Positions 1-7,712 of a DNA stretch of 10,000 nt are shown here, one piece after another. The stretch's first letter is position 1. Each line of letters begins with the position of its first letter. Origin of the DNA: Penaeus vannamei (Eukaryota > Arthropoda > Malacostraca > Decapoda > Penaeidae); NCBI RefSeq assembly GCF_042767895.1, contig NC_091550.1, forward strand, positions 36,792,598 through 36,802,597, given 5' to 3'. The position numbers and the translations under genes were made by a program. The notes under the pieces are model-generated. The model did no database searches. It was given only the letters and a program-made list of their open reading frames with translations, and was not told where the DNA came from.

Positions 1-20
1 TGTCGAACAAATAATGATCT

Positions 21-75
21 CGACACACGGACACACACACACACACATATGTTTATATGTATATACATATAAAGA
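21..75. repeat. AC microsatellite grading into AT
   Basis: About eight uninterrupted AC dinucleotides lie at 31-46, preceded by a broken stretch of the same repeat, and run into ATAT/TATGTATA sequence up to about 72. A compound AC/AT microsatellite is typical of decapod genomes. No gene signal is visible. Confidence 0.9.
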
Positions 76-171
76 GAAAGAGCAAAATAAAACAGGCTTC
101 GAATAGAAAAAAAGAGGAAACAAATTCTATCCCGTCTTTGGTCACAATTCCATTATTAGGTTTGCAAGAAA

Positions 172-303
172 GATAATAATAACAATAATTATGATAATGA
201 TAATGACAATAATAATGATAATAATAACAACAGTAATGATAATAATAATAATGATAATAGTAATACAAATAATGATGATAATAATGATAATGATAATAAT
301 AAG
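172..303. repeat. AAT/GAT interrupted trinucleotide array (+ orientation)
   Basis: The + strand is built almost entirely of AAT, GAT, AAC and AGT triplets. The complementary strand reads ATT/ATC and is open in all three frames, which explains the Ile-, His/Tyr- and Leu-rich frames that cross it on the minus strand. It belongs to the same repeat family as 863-1163, 4962-6249 and 8833-9095. Confidence 0.92.
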
Positions 304-407
304 AAGAAAAGGAATAGAAATCATAAATACATAAGAGAATTCTCGAAATGAATGCAAATATTTTATGAACTAAGCGAATAAACAAACCCACTGTAAACGA
401 AGACGTC

Positions 408-492
408 TAGTTAAACAACAACATTCGCTAATAAACAAACACAACACCGCACACACCAAAACAAAACAACAACAATGAAACAAACAAAAAAC
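408..492. repeat. C/A-rich low-complexity stretch (CAA-like)
   Basis: The + strand consists mainly of CAA, ACA and AAAC words, such as repeated AAACAAAC and ACAACAACA, with few T or G. It is simple sequence without a clean period. Nothing else is seen between 304 and 575 apart from AT-rich unique DNA. Confidence 0.6.
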
Positions 493-575
493 GCGGTAGT
501 ATTTTACCCGTTTTTTTCTACCCGGATATTCTCGCCAGGCAGCTCGGACCAAACGGGTTATGCTGAGGTCACGTT

Positions 576-717
576 GTTCCTGTAGAAGGCTTTGTTTCTG
601 TCTACTTTTCCCGTTTGGCTGGGGCTCATGGGCGTCCTTCTGTTCCTGTAGAAGAAGGCTTTGGTTCTGTCTACTTTTCCCGTTTGGCTGGGACTCGTGG
701 GCGTCTTCCTGTTCCTG
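576..717. repeat. 66/69-bp minisatellite, two copies plus a partial third
   Basis: Copy A is 576-641 (66 bp) and copy B is 642-710 (69 bp). A third copy starts at 711 with GTTCCTG and then diverges. The copies differ by five substitutions and one 3-bp insertion (an extra GAA-type triplet in copy B). Both share TCTACTTTTCCCGTTTGGCT. The similarity suggests a recent duplication compared with the surrounding simple repeats. Confidence 0.9.
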
Positions 718-862
718 TTTCCTTCTTCGCTCCAGTTGTGGTCCTCCTTGCCAGGATGAGCCGCCTTGCCGCTGGATGTCGCTCGTCACTCCAGGAAGGA
801 AGAAAGAGAGGCTCGTTCTTTAAGGGAAGGATGGTACTATATGGTACAAGGTTATTTATAGT

Positions 863-1163
863 AGGACTAATAATGATGATAATTATAATGGTTAATGAAA
901 TTATGATGAAAATAATGATTATGATTATAGTAATACATATAGTGAAAACAATGATAATGTTTATTGAAGTTATGTTGAAAATTATGATTACATTTACAGT
1001 AATAAAAGTTATGATACCAATGACGATTATAGTAATAAAAATTATGATATCAATAATGATAATTTAAAATAATAATAATAAATAACAAAAATAATGATAA
1101 TAGTGATGATAAGAAAGATAATAGTACTGTTTTTATCATAATAATAATAATCGTGATAAAAAA
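863..1163. repeat. Degenerate AAT/GAT array with weak higher-order periodicity
   Basis: The + strand is TAATGA/AAT-rich but more degenerate than the other arrays. Variants of a longer unit recur around 922, 985 and 1025, each containing TATAGTAATA- or TACAGTAATA-like sequence followed by ATTATGAT- or GTTATGAT-like sequence. Near its end a 9-bp inverted repeat, TTTTTATCA (1130-1138) and TGATAAAAA (1154-1162), flanks a 15-nt TAA-rich loop. The plus-strand open frame through it is Met/Ile-rich simple sequence. Confidence 0.85.
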
Positions 1164-2104
1164 CATGGAGAGAGTCAAGAGGGGTAATGAAAGGGGTCCT
1201 GGCTTGTGGGTTTGTTGTGGGAGGTAGATCTGAGCCCCCAAGAGACCCGAGTGTCGAAGACGTGGATGTGACCGGCTTACACTCTCCGTCTGTCTGCCGA
1301 GATGTCTCCTTTTATGTGGCTTTTCCCTCCCAGGAGCTTCCGCCCGCTGGACTTGAAGCATTGCGCAGCATCAGCGTCCGCTCAAGGAGGAACTTCCTAC
1401 AGGCAGCTGCTGGGTACAGGGCCGTGAAGCGCTACCATCCGGCCTTGCTGGATTTGTTTACATCGCTCGCCGCCGCATAAGACTCGTCCTCGAGCCGCCT
1501 GTAACACTTGAAACGCTGCAATAGGCGCATCGGGATAGAGGTTCTGCAGAGGAAAGGAAAGGACAGACGTGCAAATATGCCAGAGGTGGCAGAGCGTATG
1601 GAAGGGACAGCCATGGCAGGGACTGGAAGTGGCTGAATGAATACGAATATCAGTCATGACAGAGAGAGGAGGCGACAGAACTTAGTTGGTGACAGAACGA
1701 GTGAATAACCGGCAGTGTTGGCAGAAAAGCAGGGCAGGGGAGCAGAGGTGGCAGACCATACACCTTTGTAAGTGGTGGCGGAGCGTGGTTGGTAGCAGAG
1801 CGCCCGGACTGCAGAGGGTCAAGTGACACTAGATTTATATTTCCGGTATTAGGGCTGGCTCCGCGCGCAGTGTTTGAAGGCTATTAATAGCGTTATGGCC
1901 ACTCGCGGACCAAGCTCATGTGACAGTCGCGAAAATAGCCTGGCATTCAGTGTTAAGGTCACTCTTTAACGTTCCTGAGTTATCTTCAGTTTTATTTTAT
2001 ATTTATTAGTATTTCTAAGGTCATATTTGATATGCGAAGGAGCAGTAACTGCATCATTGTTATTTATTTATCTGTTATTCTCACCGTAAAGGTTTCTATT
2101 GAAA
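1164..2104. other. Unique, relatively GC-rich stretch; no gene recognised
   Basis: This is the most complex and GC-rich part of the window, particularly 1180-1500 and 1800-1940. A plus-strand frame from ATG 1187 to a stop at 1480 (97 codons) and a minus-strand frame ending at 1050 overlap the same bases, and neither shows a domain I recognise. The plus frame has an ordinary mixed composition (for example AGLEALRSISVRSRR) and could be an exon or part of a decayed element, but there is no clear splice or promoter context. From 1940 to 2104 the DNA becomes AT-rich with no visible feature. Confidence 0.4.
1575..1815. repeat. Degenerate GGCAGAG-rich segment
   Basis: The word GGCAGA or a close variant (GGTGGCAGAG, TGACAGAAC, TAGCAGAG, TGCAGAG) recurs many times, including an almost exact pair GAGGTGGCAGA near 1583 and 1745. 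Spacing is irregular, so this is either an old decayed tandem repeat or cryptically simple DNA. Confidence 0.4.
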
Positions 2105-2610
2105 TTACATAATCATTATCTCATCGACAAATATTTTATCATTATTATAGGTATTGCAGTTATTATCATCATTATTATTATCACTATCATTTTAGTTATT
2201 ATCATTATCATCATTATTATCATTATTGTCATTACTGTTATTATTTTCATTACTATTACTATTACCATTATTATTATCATTATTATTACTGTTATCATGA
2301 ATGGCATCATCATCATGATTATTTTCCATCAATGATATAATAATCATTATTATTCTTTATAATTACTATTATTTTTATCATCACTATGATTAATACCAGA
2401 ATGATTATTATCATCATCATTGTCATTATCATCATTGTTGAATTAATAATACTATGATCATTATCATTATTACCATTATCATTATCATCATTATGCTTAT
2501 TGTTCTTATGATTAATATACTCATAATGAATATCATTATTATTATTATCCTCATTATCATTTTTTTTACCATCATAATCATTATCATCCCCAATTATCAT
2601 AATCACCATC
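2105..2610. repeat. ATT/ATC array (AAT/GAT family, opposite orientation)
   Basis: About 500 bp of the + strand consists of TTATTATCATCATTATC-type sequence, the reverse complement of the AAT/GAT arrays elsewhere in the window. Both the Ile/Thr/Val-rich plus frame and the Met/Ile-rich minus frame over it are repeat artefacts. Interruptions by T-rich words (for example around 2565) show it is old and imperfect. Confidence 0.92.
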
Positions 2611-2746
2611 GACAACACTTAGCATAATGGTCATCAACATCACCCAAGTCATCATTATCATTAGATGGCGCACGAGGTGATTTGGCCCTTAACGAGGTGG
2701 TTGAAGTCCGCTTGTTAGCATTTGGCTTCACTCAGAGCACGGCGGG

Positions 2747-2775
2747 AGTGGGTCGTCTGGGGGTGGGGGGGGGGG
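2747..2775 (+). other. G-run, potential G-quadruplex
   Basis: Several G tracts lie close together: GGG, GGG, a run of five G (2759-2763) and a run of eleven G (2765-2775), separated by short spacers. Four or more G tracts of at least three fit the usual quadruplex pattern. It directly precedes the TTAGGG-bearing minisatellite. No function can be assigned. Confidence 0.55.
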
Positions 2776-2787
2776 TAGTTCTCTTCT

Positions 2788-3360
2788 TTAGGGTTGATTT
2801 TGCTGCTGTGTGTTATTGATATTTTTACTGGTTAGGGTTGGATCGGCTTAGTAGCAGGATTAGGACCTGATTTTTATTTATTTATTTATTTATTTTTATT
2901 TATTTATTTGTTTTTTTTCATTACTGATTAGGGTTGGATCGGGTTGGTAGCAGGATTAGGGCCATCACCTGTTTTTTCTGTTATTGTTATTTTTACTGAT
3001 TAGGGTTGGATCGGTTTAGTTGTAGGAATAGGGCCATCACCTGATTTTTTTTTTTTTTTCTTATTGTTATTTTTAGTGATTAGGGCTGGATCGGGTTAGT
3101 AGGATTAGGGCCATCACCTGTATTTTATTATTATTATTATTATTTATTTTTCATTTATTTATTTATTTACTGATCAGGGTTGCAACAGGTTAGTAGTAGG
3201 ATGAGGGCCATCACCAGTTTTTTTCTGTTAATGTTAATCTTATTGATTAGGGTTGGATCAGATTAGCAACAGGATTAGGGCCATCACCTGATTTTTTCTG
3301 TTATTGTTATTTTTCTTGGTTAATTCTGGATCAGGATTAGGAGCAGGATGAAAGCGGTTA
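2788..3360. repeat. Minisatellite: ~44-bp TTAGGG-containing core with variable T-rich spacers
   Basis: Cores begin at about 2788 (degenerate), 2832, 2928, 3000, 3080, 3174, 3247 and 3320 (degenerate), giving periods of 44, 96, 72, 80, 94, 73 and 73 bp. A typical core reads TTAGGGTTGGATCGGG, then TTAGTAGCAGG, then ATTAGGGCCATCACCTG. The spacers differ: a (TTTA)n block at about 2876-2910, a 15-base T run at 3045-3059, (TTA)n plus (TTTA)n at 3122-3170, and elsewhere TTTTTCTGTTATTGTTATTTTT. Period variation comes almost wholly from the spacers while the core is fairly conserved. No coding capacity is seen. Confidence 0.9.
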
Positions 3361-4390
3361 CTCAGAGAAATTGCTGAGGCATTTGCGCTTAAGGTATTGC
3401 TTATGAAAGTAAGGAAGTAATTAGCAAAAATGGAATTCATTATATTATCTTTATGTCCGTCTATTATTCATTCTACTCTGCTAACATTTATAAGGGTGAT
3501 AAATGAAAACACAAATAAGACTGAAGCATAAATAAGGATAGTAAATGGAAGCACGCACAACGGTAATAATTATATACATTCAAACTTTTAAGATATACAG
3601 ATATTGATATTCTATAAATATGGAAAATGAATGATAGAAAATAAATGAAAACGGATATTCCATTTCATACTTTCTCTTGGTCTTTGCCATGAATTGGTAA
3701 CCCAGTCACCAAGCCGATGTAGAATTAACTACCGGCTTCTGGCTTGATCTAAGCAGTACAAAGGAATTACAGGCAGATGATGATTGCTCATGTTGATGAT
3801 TGCTAATACCGATAAGTGCAATGAGAGTTTTATTCATCATCTTGCTTAATGTTGGTTCATGTAGCAATATAAGATGTGACAAGATATTACTGAATTAATT
3901 TTTATTAATCGTTCGTGTAATCATGTTTTTTTCCGCACGAAATCAAAATCCAAATCTGATTTACACATACGTTCATCCACAATACTGTACATATAAGTAC
4001 ATGTGTACGTTACAGCGTGATCGACCTTTTGTACACGTGATTACGCAATGCTCCATGCTAAATGTTCCGTATGTGTACATCTCCATCAATAGCCTGAAGC
4101 AATCTATTATTCTCATCACAAAAGACTCTTTTGGTATTATGAACAACACAGCAAAAGCATAGCAAGTCCGGTCAGAGTAGAAAATATTCCTAGCAAAAAG
4201 AGATGACACAAATGCATCAGAAGCGCTACAAATAAAGTACACATACAATACAAAGGGAGCAAAACGAACCCAGACACATGCAGAACAGTGTGTACAAATA
4301 CATCAACAACAAAACAAACATTCAAGCCAACAAGTGCGATGAACAAATATAAAACAAATCCATCAAATCTGAATGCACTTGTACCCAAAC
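3361..4390. other. AT-rich unique DNA, no gene recognised
   Basis: About 1 kb without clear repeats. Several short open frames on both strands (for example plus 3923-4162, minus 3973-4248 and minus 4137-4499) overlap one another, have no recognisable domain and carry no codon pattern I can distinguish from background. A 10-bp inverted pair, TACACATACG (3962-3971) and CGTATGTGTA (4068-4077), encloses a stretch with repeated GTACA words. This may be a fragment of a small inverted-repeat element but is weak on its own. Confidence 0.4.
3711..3738. other. Hairpin-forming inverted repeat
   Basis: AAGCCGATGTAG (3711-3722) and CTACCGGCTT (3729-3738) pair as a 10-bp stem with a 2-nt bulge (AT) and a six-base AATTAA loop. 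Outside the stem, CC upstream can pair with GG downstream across a CT bulge. The surrounding 3680-3760 block is less AT-rich than its neighbours, so it could be a relic of a short interspersed element, but I cannot name one. Confidence 0.45.
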
Positions 4391-4961
4391 GAGAGCGAGA
4401 GGCCAAGGTCACGGGTAGAGAAGAGGCGGGAGAAAGATAAGAAGGAAGAGAAGCAGCGGCAGAAGAAGAGAATAGGAGAGGAAAAGGAATAGAGTTCATT
4501 GTGTCAAAGGTATGGAAAAAGTGTGAATGGGAATGATGAAGAAATGTTTTGATGTGTCTCAGTTATACACATTCATCGGAAATGTATGTGGTTCTGGTGG
4601 AAATAAAAAAAACAAGTTGCTATTTCTCTCTGTTGTCAAGGGAGAAGAAAGAAAAGGTGGAAAAAAGGAGGGAAGGAGAGAAACTGAAATGCGAAAGAAA
4701 CGAATGCTTCAACGAAAAAATATGGAAGTTGGCATAAAAATAAATATTTCAGCTATGGTAATCGTAATAACGAAAGGACAACATTTATGATAATAATGAT
4801 ATCAATAATAATCAATGAAATTGTTAACAGAATTAATATATATGAAAACATCAGTGGTAACAACGAACAAGCACAGGCAGAGAAGAGAAGGAGAGGTAGA
4901 GAGGAGAGAGAAAGACAGAAACGATCACACAGGCAGAGGAAGTGAAGAACACAGATAGACA
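4391..4961. other. Purine-rich low-complexity stretches, no gene
   Basis: Three AG-rich blocks on the + strand (about 4391-4495, 4635-4705 and 4870-4960) are separated by AT-rich DNA. The plus frame 4527-4790 passes through the second block and is Lys/Arg/Glu-rich because of it. The minus frames are Leu/Ser-rich for the same reason. A short AAT-type stretch containing GATATC lies at 4788-4815. Confidence 0.5.
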
Positions 4962-5362
4962 ATAATGATTATAATAATTATTGAATAATTATGATTATAT
5001 TAATAAATGATAATAACGATAACATTGGTAACGATAATAATCATATTAATGATCATAATAGTAATAATGATGAAAGTCATATTAATGATAATAATAACAA
5101 AAATAATGATAGTAATAATAATGAGAATGATAATAGTAATAGAAATAATATGAGTAATAAGAAAAAGAATAACAAAAACAATAACATAAATACCAATGAT
5201 AATAATAATAAAAATAATAATAATGCTGATAATGATAATAATGATATTGATCTTCAGAGTCTAATATCAGTAGCAATAATAACAACAATAATAATGATAA
5301 TGATGATTATGTTGATGATGACGATGATAATGATGGTGATGATGATGATGATGACAATAAAG

Positions 5363-5415
<53 letters not shown>

Positions 5416-6249
5416 AATAATGACGATGATTATGGTAATAATAATGATGATAATAAAAACAATGATAATAATAATAATGATAATAATTGTAGTAATGATA
5501 ATAGTAATAATACTAATGACAACAGTAATAGTAGTAGCAGTAATGCTAAAAATTATGATAGTCATGGTCATAATAATAACAATAATAATAATAATGATAT
5601 TGGTACTAATGAAAGCAATAATGATAGTAGGAGTAATGATAAAAATGATAATAACCATAATAGTAATAATATTAATAATAACAATAATAATGATAATAAT
5701 AACGATAATGATAACAGTAATATTGATATCAATATCAATAATAATGATAATGATAACGGTAATATTGATATCAATATTAATAATGATGATAATGGTAATA
5801 ATAATGATGATAATGATAAAAAAATAAATAATAATAATAGCAATAATGATAATGATAATGATAACAGTAATAGTAACTATATAAATATTAATAATGATGA
5901 TGATAATGGTAATAATAATAATAATGATAATAATAATGATACTAGTAATCATAATAATGATAATGATGATAATAATAATAATGATAGTAACAATAATGAT
6001 AATGCTGATGATGATATATCATAATAATAATAATAATAATAACAATAATAATAGTAATGATAATCATGATAATAAAAATAATAATACTAATAGTAATAAA
6101 AATAATAATAATAGTATCAATATCAATGATGATGATGATACTAATGATAAAAAGGATACTAAAATGATGACAATACTATAAAAAACAACGATGTTAATAA
6201 TAATGATATCAATAATAATAAAGATGATAGTAATGCTGATGATATATAT
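4962..6249. repeat. Large (~1.3 kb) interrupted AAT/GAT array
   Basis: Nearly all of the + strand is AAT and GAT triplets with occasional AAC, AGT, AAA and GGT. A complex interruption at about 5250-5275 (CTTCAGAGTCTAATATCAGTA) shifts the triplet phase, which is why a plus frame of 278 codons changes from Asn/Asp-rich to Met/Ile-rich there. The minus strand is open in all three frames (Ile, Leu/Ser or His/Tyr), giving a 232-codon Ile-rich frame. None of these frames is a gene. A pure (AAT)n run occurs at about 5363-5403. The array ends where the retrotransposon begins. Confidence 0.95.
5704..5787. repeat. 42-bp duplication inside the array, each copy with a GATATC-centred palindrome
   Basis: Copy 1 (5704-5745) and copy 2 (5746-5787) match at 39 of 42 positions by eye. 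Each contains the 14-bp self-complementary TATTGATATCAATA. In copy 2 this extends to a 20-bp perfect palindrome at 5760-5779, TAATATTGATATCAATATTA. A more diverged third copy may begin near 5848. The duplication shows that higher-order units arise within the trinucleotide array. Confidence 0.8.
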
Positions 6250-6264
6250 CCCCCAAACCAGGTA

Positions 6265-6549
6265 ATGCCAGCTTGGCGTCCGGCTGAAACTAGTCTGCCT
6301 CAGGGTGACCCCGCTAGCCCTGATGCCATGATAAAACTAATGGTCGACGAAAACCTTAGAACACAATCCCCATCTGATAAGAGAATGTCAAATATTGACC
6401 CTAACGCTAACGACGACCATGGGACTTTTGGCGAAGGTGTCACAAGTCGGGCCCGGTCCTCATCCTACTTCGTCAGAGTAAATGAGAGAATAGATAAGGA
6501 TGGTCGAAGGAGGACAACAGACGGTTGTTTGAAAGTTGCTCTTGAATGA
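6265..6549 (+). pseudogene. Probable N-terminal segment of the LINE polyprotein
   Basis: An open frame of 94 codons starts at ATG 6265 and ends at TGA 6547-6549. It is polar and Pro/Ser/Asp-rich, with stretches such as GDPASPDAMIKL and NIDPNANDDHGTFGEG. The frame is also open upstream into the trinucleotide array, so the ATG is only a guess at the start. I see no zinc finger or Myb-like motif. It lies directly upstream of, and on the same strand as, recognisable LINE segments and is joined to the next one by a frameshift near 6542. It is probably the N-terminal leader of the element, but a residual host fragment is possible. Of all open frames in the window it looks most like ordinary protein, because its composition is not dictated by a repeat. 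Confidence 0.5.
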
Positions 6550-6836
6550 ACCAGAGACAGAAAAAAAGACAAAAGGACTATATCTGTGGATTGCTCGAAG
6601 GACCATCGAAGAGTTGAAAGAAGTTAGTGATCAGAGATTATCAAATGCATTAGATTAAGATCAAGAAGTGGCTAGAGATTGAGGAACAAGAGGATATAGG
6701 TATGAGAGTAAGAAATGAACATCGGGGGACGAGAACAACATCTCAGCTGGAGAGAAATCCATCATACCCTGTTCTAGAGCCTCAGGAAAAAATCTGCCCT
6801 GAGACCATTGTTCTCCACGAAAGGTCCTATGAGTGA
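6542..6836 (+). pseudogene. LINE N-terminal region, frameshifted
   Basis: Two overlapping frames continue the element. The first (6542-6658) reads LYLWIARRTIEELKEVSDQR followed by LSNALD and a stop. The second (6657-6836) begins KIKKWLEIEEQEDIGMRVRN and runs to a TGA at 6834. The pattern of a Leu-rich helix, then SDQRLSN, then a basic/Trp segment and an acidic tail resembles the region between the N-terminus and the RT linker in RLE LINEs, as I remember the family. The join at 6655-6660 is a one-base frame change. Confidence 0.6.
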
Positions 6837-6845
6837 TGCTTCCAG

Positions 6846-6892
6846 TAAAATATATAAATAAAAATAATAATAATAAATAAAATAATAAAAAA
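6846..6892. repeat. A/T-rich TAA-type simple repeat inside the LINE
   Basis: About 47 bp made of AAATA, AATAA and AAT words with no G or C. It interrupts the coding remnant between the N-terminal part and the linker. It may be a slippage-born microsatellite or the tail of a separate small insertion. Confidence 0.75.
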
Positions 6893-7165
6893 CATCGCTG
6901 AGGCCACGTGACAGAACGGTGCTGAGAACAAAGGTCAAGAAAATCAGAGAAACCGCCAACAGGACAAAATCATTTACTGTATATAGCTGCGTATGTCACC
7001 ACAGAAAGAATGAGAATGCTGAAAAAAATGGAACAGATAAATACTGTAGAACCAATCTGGAAGAGGAGAATTAAGCATAGTATTGAAACTTGGACAAGAG
7101 ATCTCAAAAAAACAGGAATTCCGAAAATCCTAAAACAAAGAAAGGGGAAATTTAATAGAATTTAA
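6893..7165 (+). pseudogene. LINE pre-RT linker (basic helical region), frameshifted
   Basis: One frame reads VLRTKVKKIRETANRTKS (about 6919-6972) and then loses phase near 6981. A second frame (6986-7165) continues AAYVTTERMRMLKKM and then EPIWKRRIKHSIETWTRDL, ending at TAA 7163. The succession of a Lys/Arg-rich helix, an Ala-Ala-x-Val segment and a P.WKRRI motif matches the nucleic-acid-binding linker before the RT domain in RLE LINEs that I recall. Only a single-base frame change separates the halves. Confidence 0.7.
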
Positions 7166-7406
7166 TAACCTTGAGGAGAATGACACTTTTCAGTTATGCT
7201 GTAGCAGAAGATCAAGAAATGAGAATTACTAACAGTTCAAACAAAACCAAATGTTTCAAGGTAATCAGAAGCTACTCCTAGAGAGGAACAAACTAGGTAA
7301 GCAGAAGGGCTACAGAAAGGTGTTAGGAGGAATTAAGAAACAGGTGCTTGTAGACAAAGCAGTCTTAAAGCACCGCCGGAAATGGACGACACACAGAATC
7401 AGATGA
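7166..7406 (+). pseudogene. LINE RT front end with a large internal deletion
   Basis: After a poorly readable stretch, the frame 7233-7406 gives QNQMFQGNQKLLLERN, a motif that precedes the RT core in related elements. It then passes almost directly to KQKGYRKVLGGIKKQVLVDK and AVLKHRRKW, which normally lie well inside the RT palm/fingers. The intervening section, which should hold the first RT blocks (PDGI- and RPIS-type motifs), is missing. The deletion junction is near 7285-7305. The segment ends in a TGA at 7404. Confidence 0.7.
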
Positions 7407-7512
7407 CATGATGCCACAATCTTGGATCCTGAATTGCCTAGAGATAGTTTGTGTAGCCAAGACCAGGATTGCCATAATCAATAACACCCTGGAGACTGAA
7501 AGACATTATTAA
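7396..7512 (+). pseudogene. LINE reverse transcriptase, region around block A
   Basis: The frame reads ESDDMMPQSWILNCLEIVCV and continues AKTRIAIINNTLET to TAA 7510. It corresponds to the (F/Y)D.VPH.WI segment just after the first catalytic aspartate of LINE RTs. The block A sequence carrying that first aspartate (a DYxKA-type motif) has been lost or scrambled between 7385 and 7400, because the preceding segment ends in another frame. The order and spacing to the next RT block are as expected. Confidence 0.75.
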
Positions 7513-7523
7513 CATCTGGCTGA

Positions 7524-7705
7524 ACAGATCTCAGGCAAGTGAACACCAGAAAAGGAACTCCCCAAGGTGACGTCTTCTCACCATTGCTGTTCATCATAAT
7601 TATACTGCTACTGCACATATTATTACGAAAAAGAGAGTTGGATGCAGATTTGCAGAGGACATGAACTGCATTAACCATCTACTGTTAATGGACGAAGATT
7701 CTTAA
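7524..7705 (+). pseudogene. LINE reverse transcriptase blocks B and C (catalytic palm)
   Basis: The clearest signature in the window. Frame 7524-7664 contains RKGTPQGDVFSPLLFIIII, the G.PQGD..SPLLF motif of non-LTR reverse transcriptases. The matching sequence continues in another frame (up to TAA 7703) with GCRFAEDMNCINHLLLMDED, corresponding to the [FY]MDD catalytic loop. The loop reads MDE: the second catalytic aspartate codon appears as GAA, which would abolish activity even without the frameshifts. The two frames overlap at about 7622-7664, with the phase change around 7625-7640. Confidence 0.88.
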
Positions 7706-7712
7706 CACCAAG

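Larger units (their letters stand above)
370..819 (-). other. Unrecognised open frame containing an in-frame tandem repeat; coding status doubtful
   Basis: Read on the minus strand, a frame is open from just after a stop near 819 to a stop at 370. It has no ATG at its upstream end. Its middle is hydrophilic and contains a peptide repeated twice, with the shared core QPNGKSRQ and flanks rich in Gln, Glu and Lys; the downstream part is Cys/Leu/Val-rich. The repeat copies differ by one whole codon, so the frame is preserved. Of the five base changes between copies, four alter amino acids and one is silent, which gives no sign of selection on the protein. The plus strand over the same repeat is also open. 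A pyrimidine-rich stretch followed by AG precedes the frame at about 800, so a terminal exon cannot be excluded. I do not recognise the protein and favour a minisatellite by-product. Confidence 0.2.

Noticed and set aside
172..303. CRISPR-like or direct-repeat array
   Set aside because: The arrays are continuous triplet repeats without unique spacers, and the sequence looks eukaryotic.
53..391. Minus-strand His/Tyr-rich 112-codon frame
   Set aside because: Its His/Tyr runs come entirely from the AAT/GAT array at 172-303 read out of phase.
1187..1480. 97-codon plus-strand frame as a gene
   Set aside because: There is no recognisable domain, an opposite-strand frame overlaps it, and no splice or promoter context is visible. 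It is recorded as unique DNA only.
2099..2618. Ile-, Met- and Asn/Asp-rich frames on both strands
   Set aside because: They are produced by the inverted ATT/ATC array and have no non-repetitive content.
2788..3360. Possible true telomeric TTAGG array
   Set aside because: The TTAGGG words sit inside a 44-bp core of mixed sequence with T-rich spacers. There is no uninterrupted TTAGG run.
4991..5952. Long open frames over the array (278 codons plus, 232 codons minus)
   Set aside because: AAT/GAT repeats place stops (TAA/TGA) in only one of three plus frames and in none of the minus frames. The products are simple Asn/Asp, Met/Ile or Ile runs that switch where the repeat phase shifts.
6298..6325. 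LPQGDPASP near 6298, resembling the RT block B motif
   Set aside because: It lacks the following LLF and lies far upstream. The true block B (GTPQGDVFSPLLF) is at about 7554, in correct order with the other RT blocks.
7478..7678. Minus-strand frame of 66 codons and others opposite the LINE
   Set aside because: The plus strand carries clear RT motifs over the same bases, so the minus frames are shadows.
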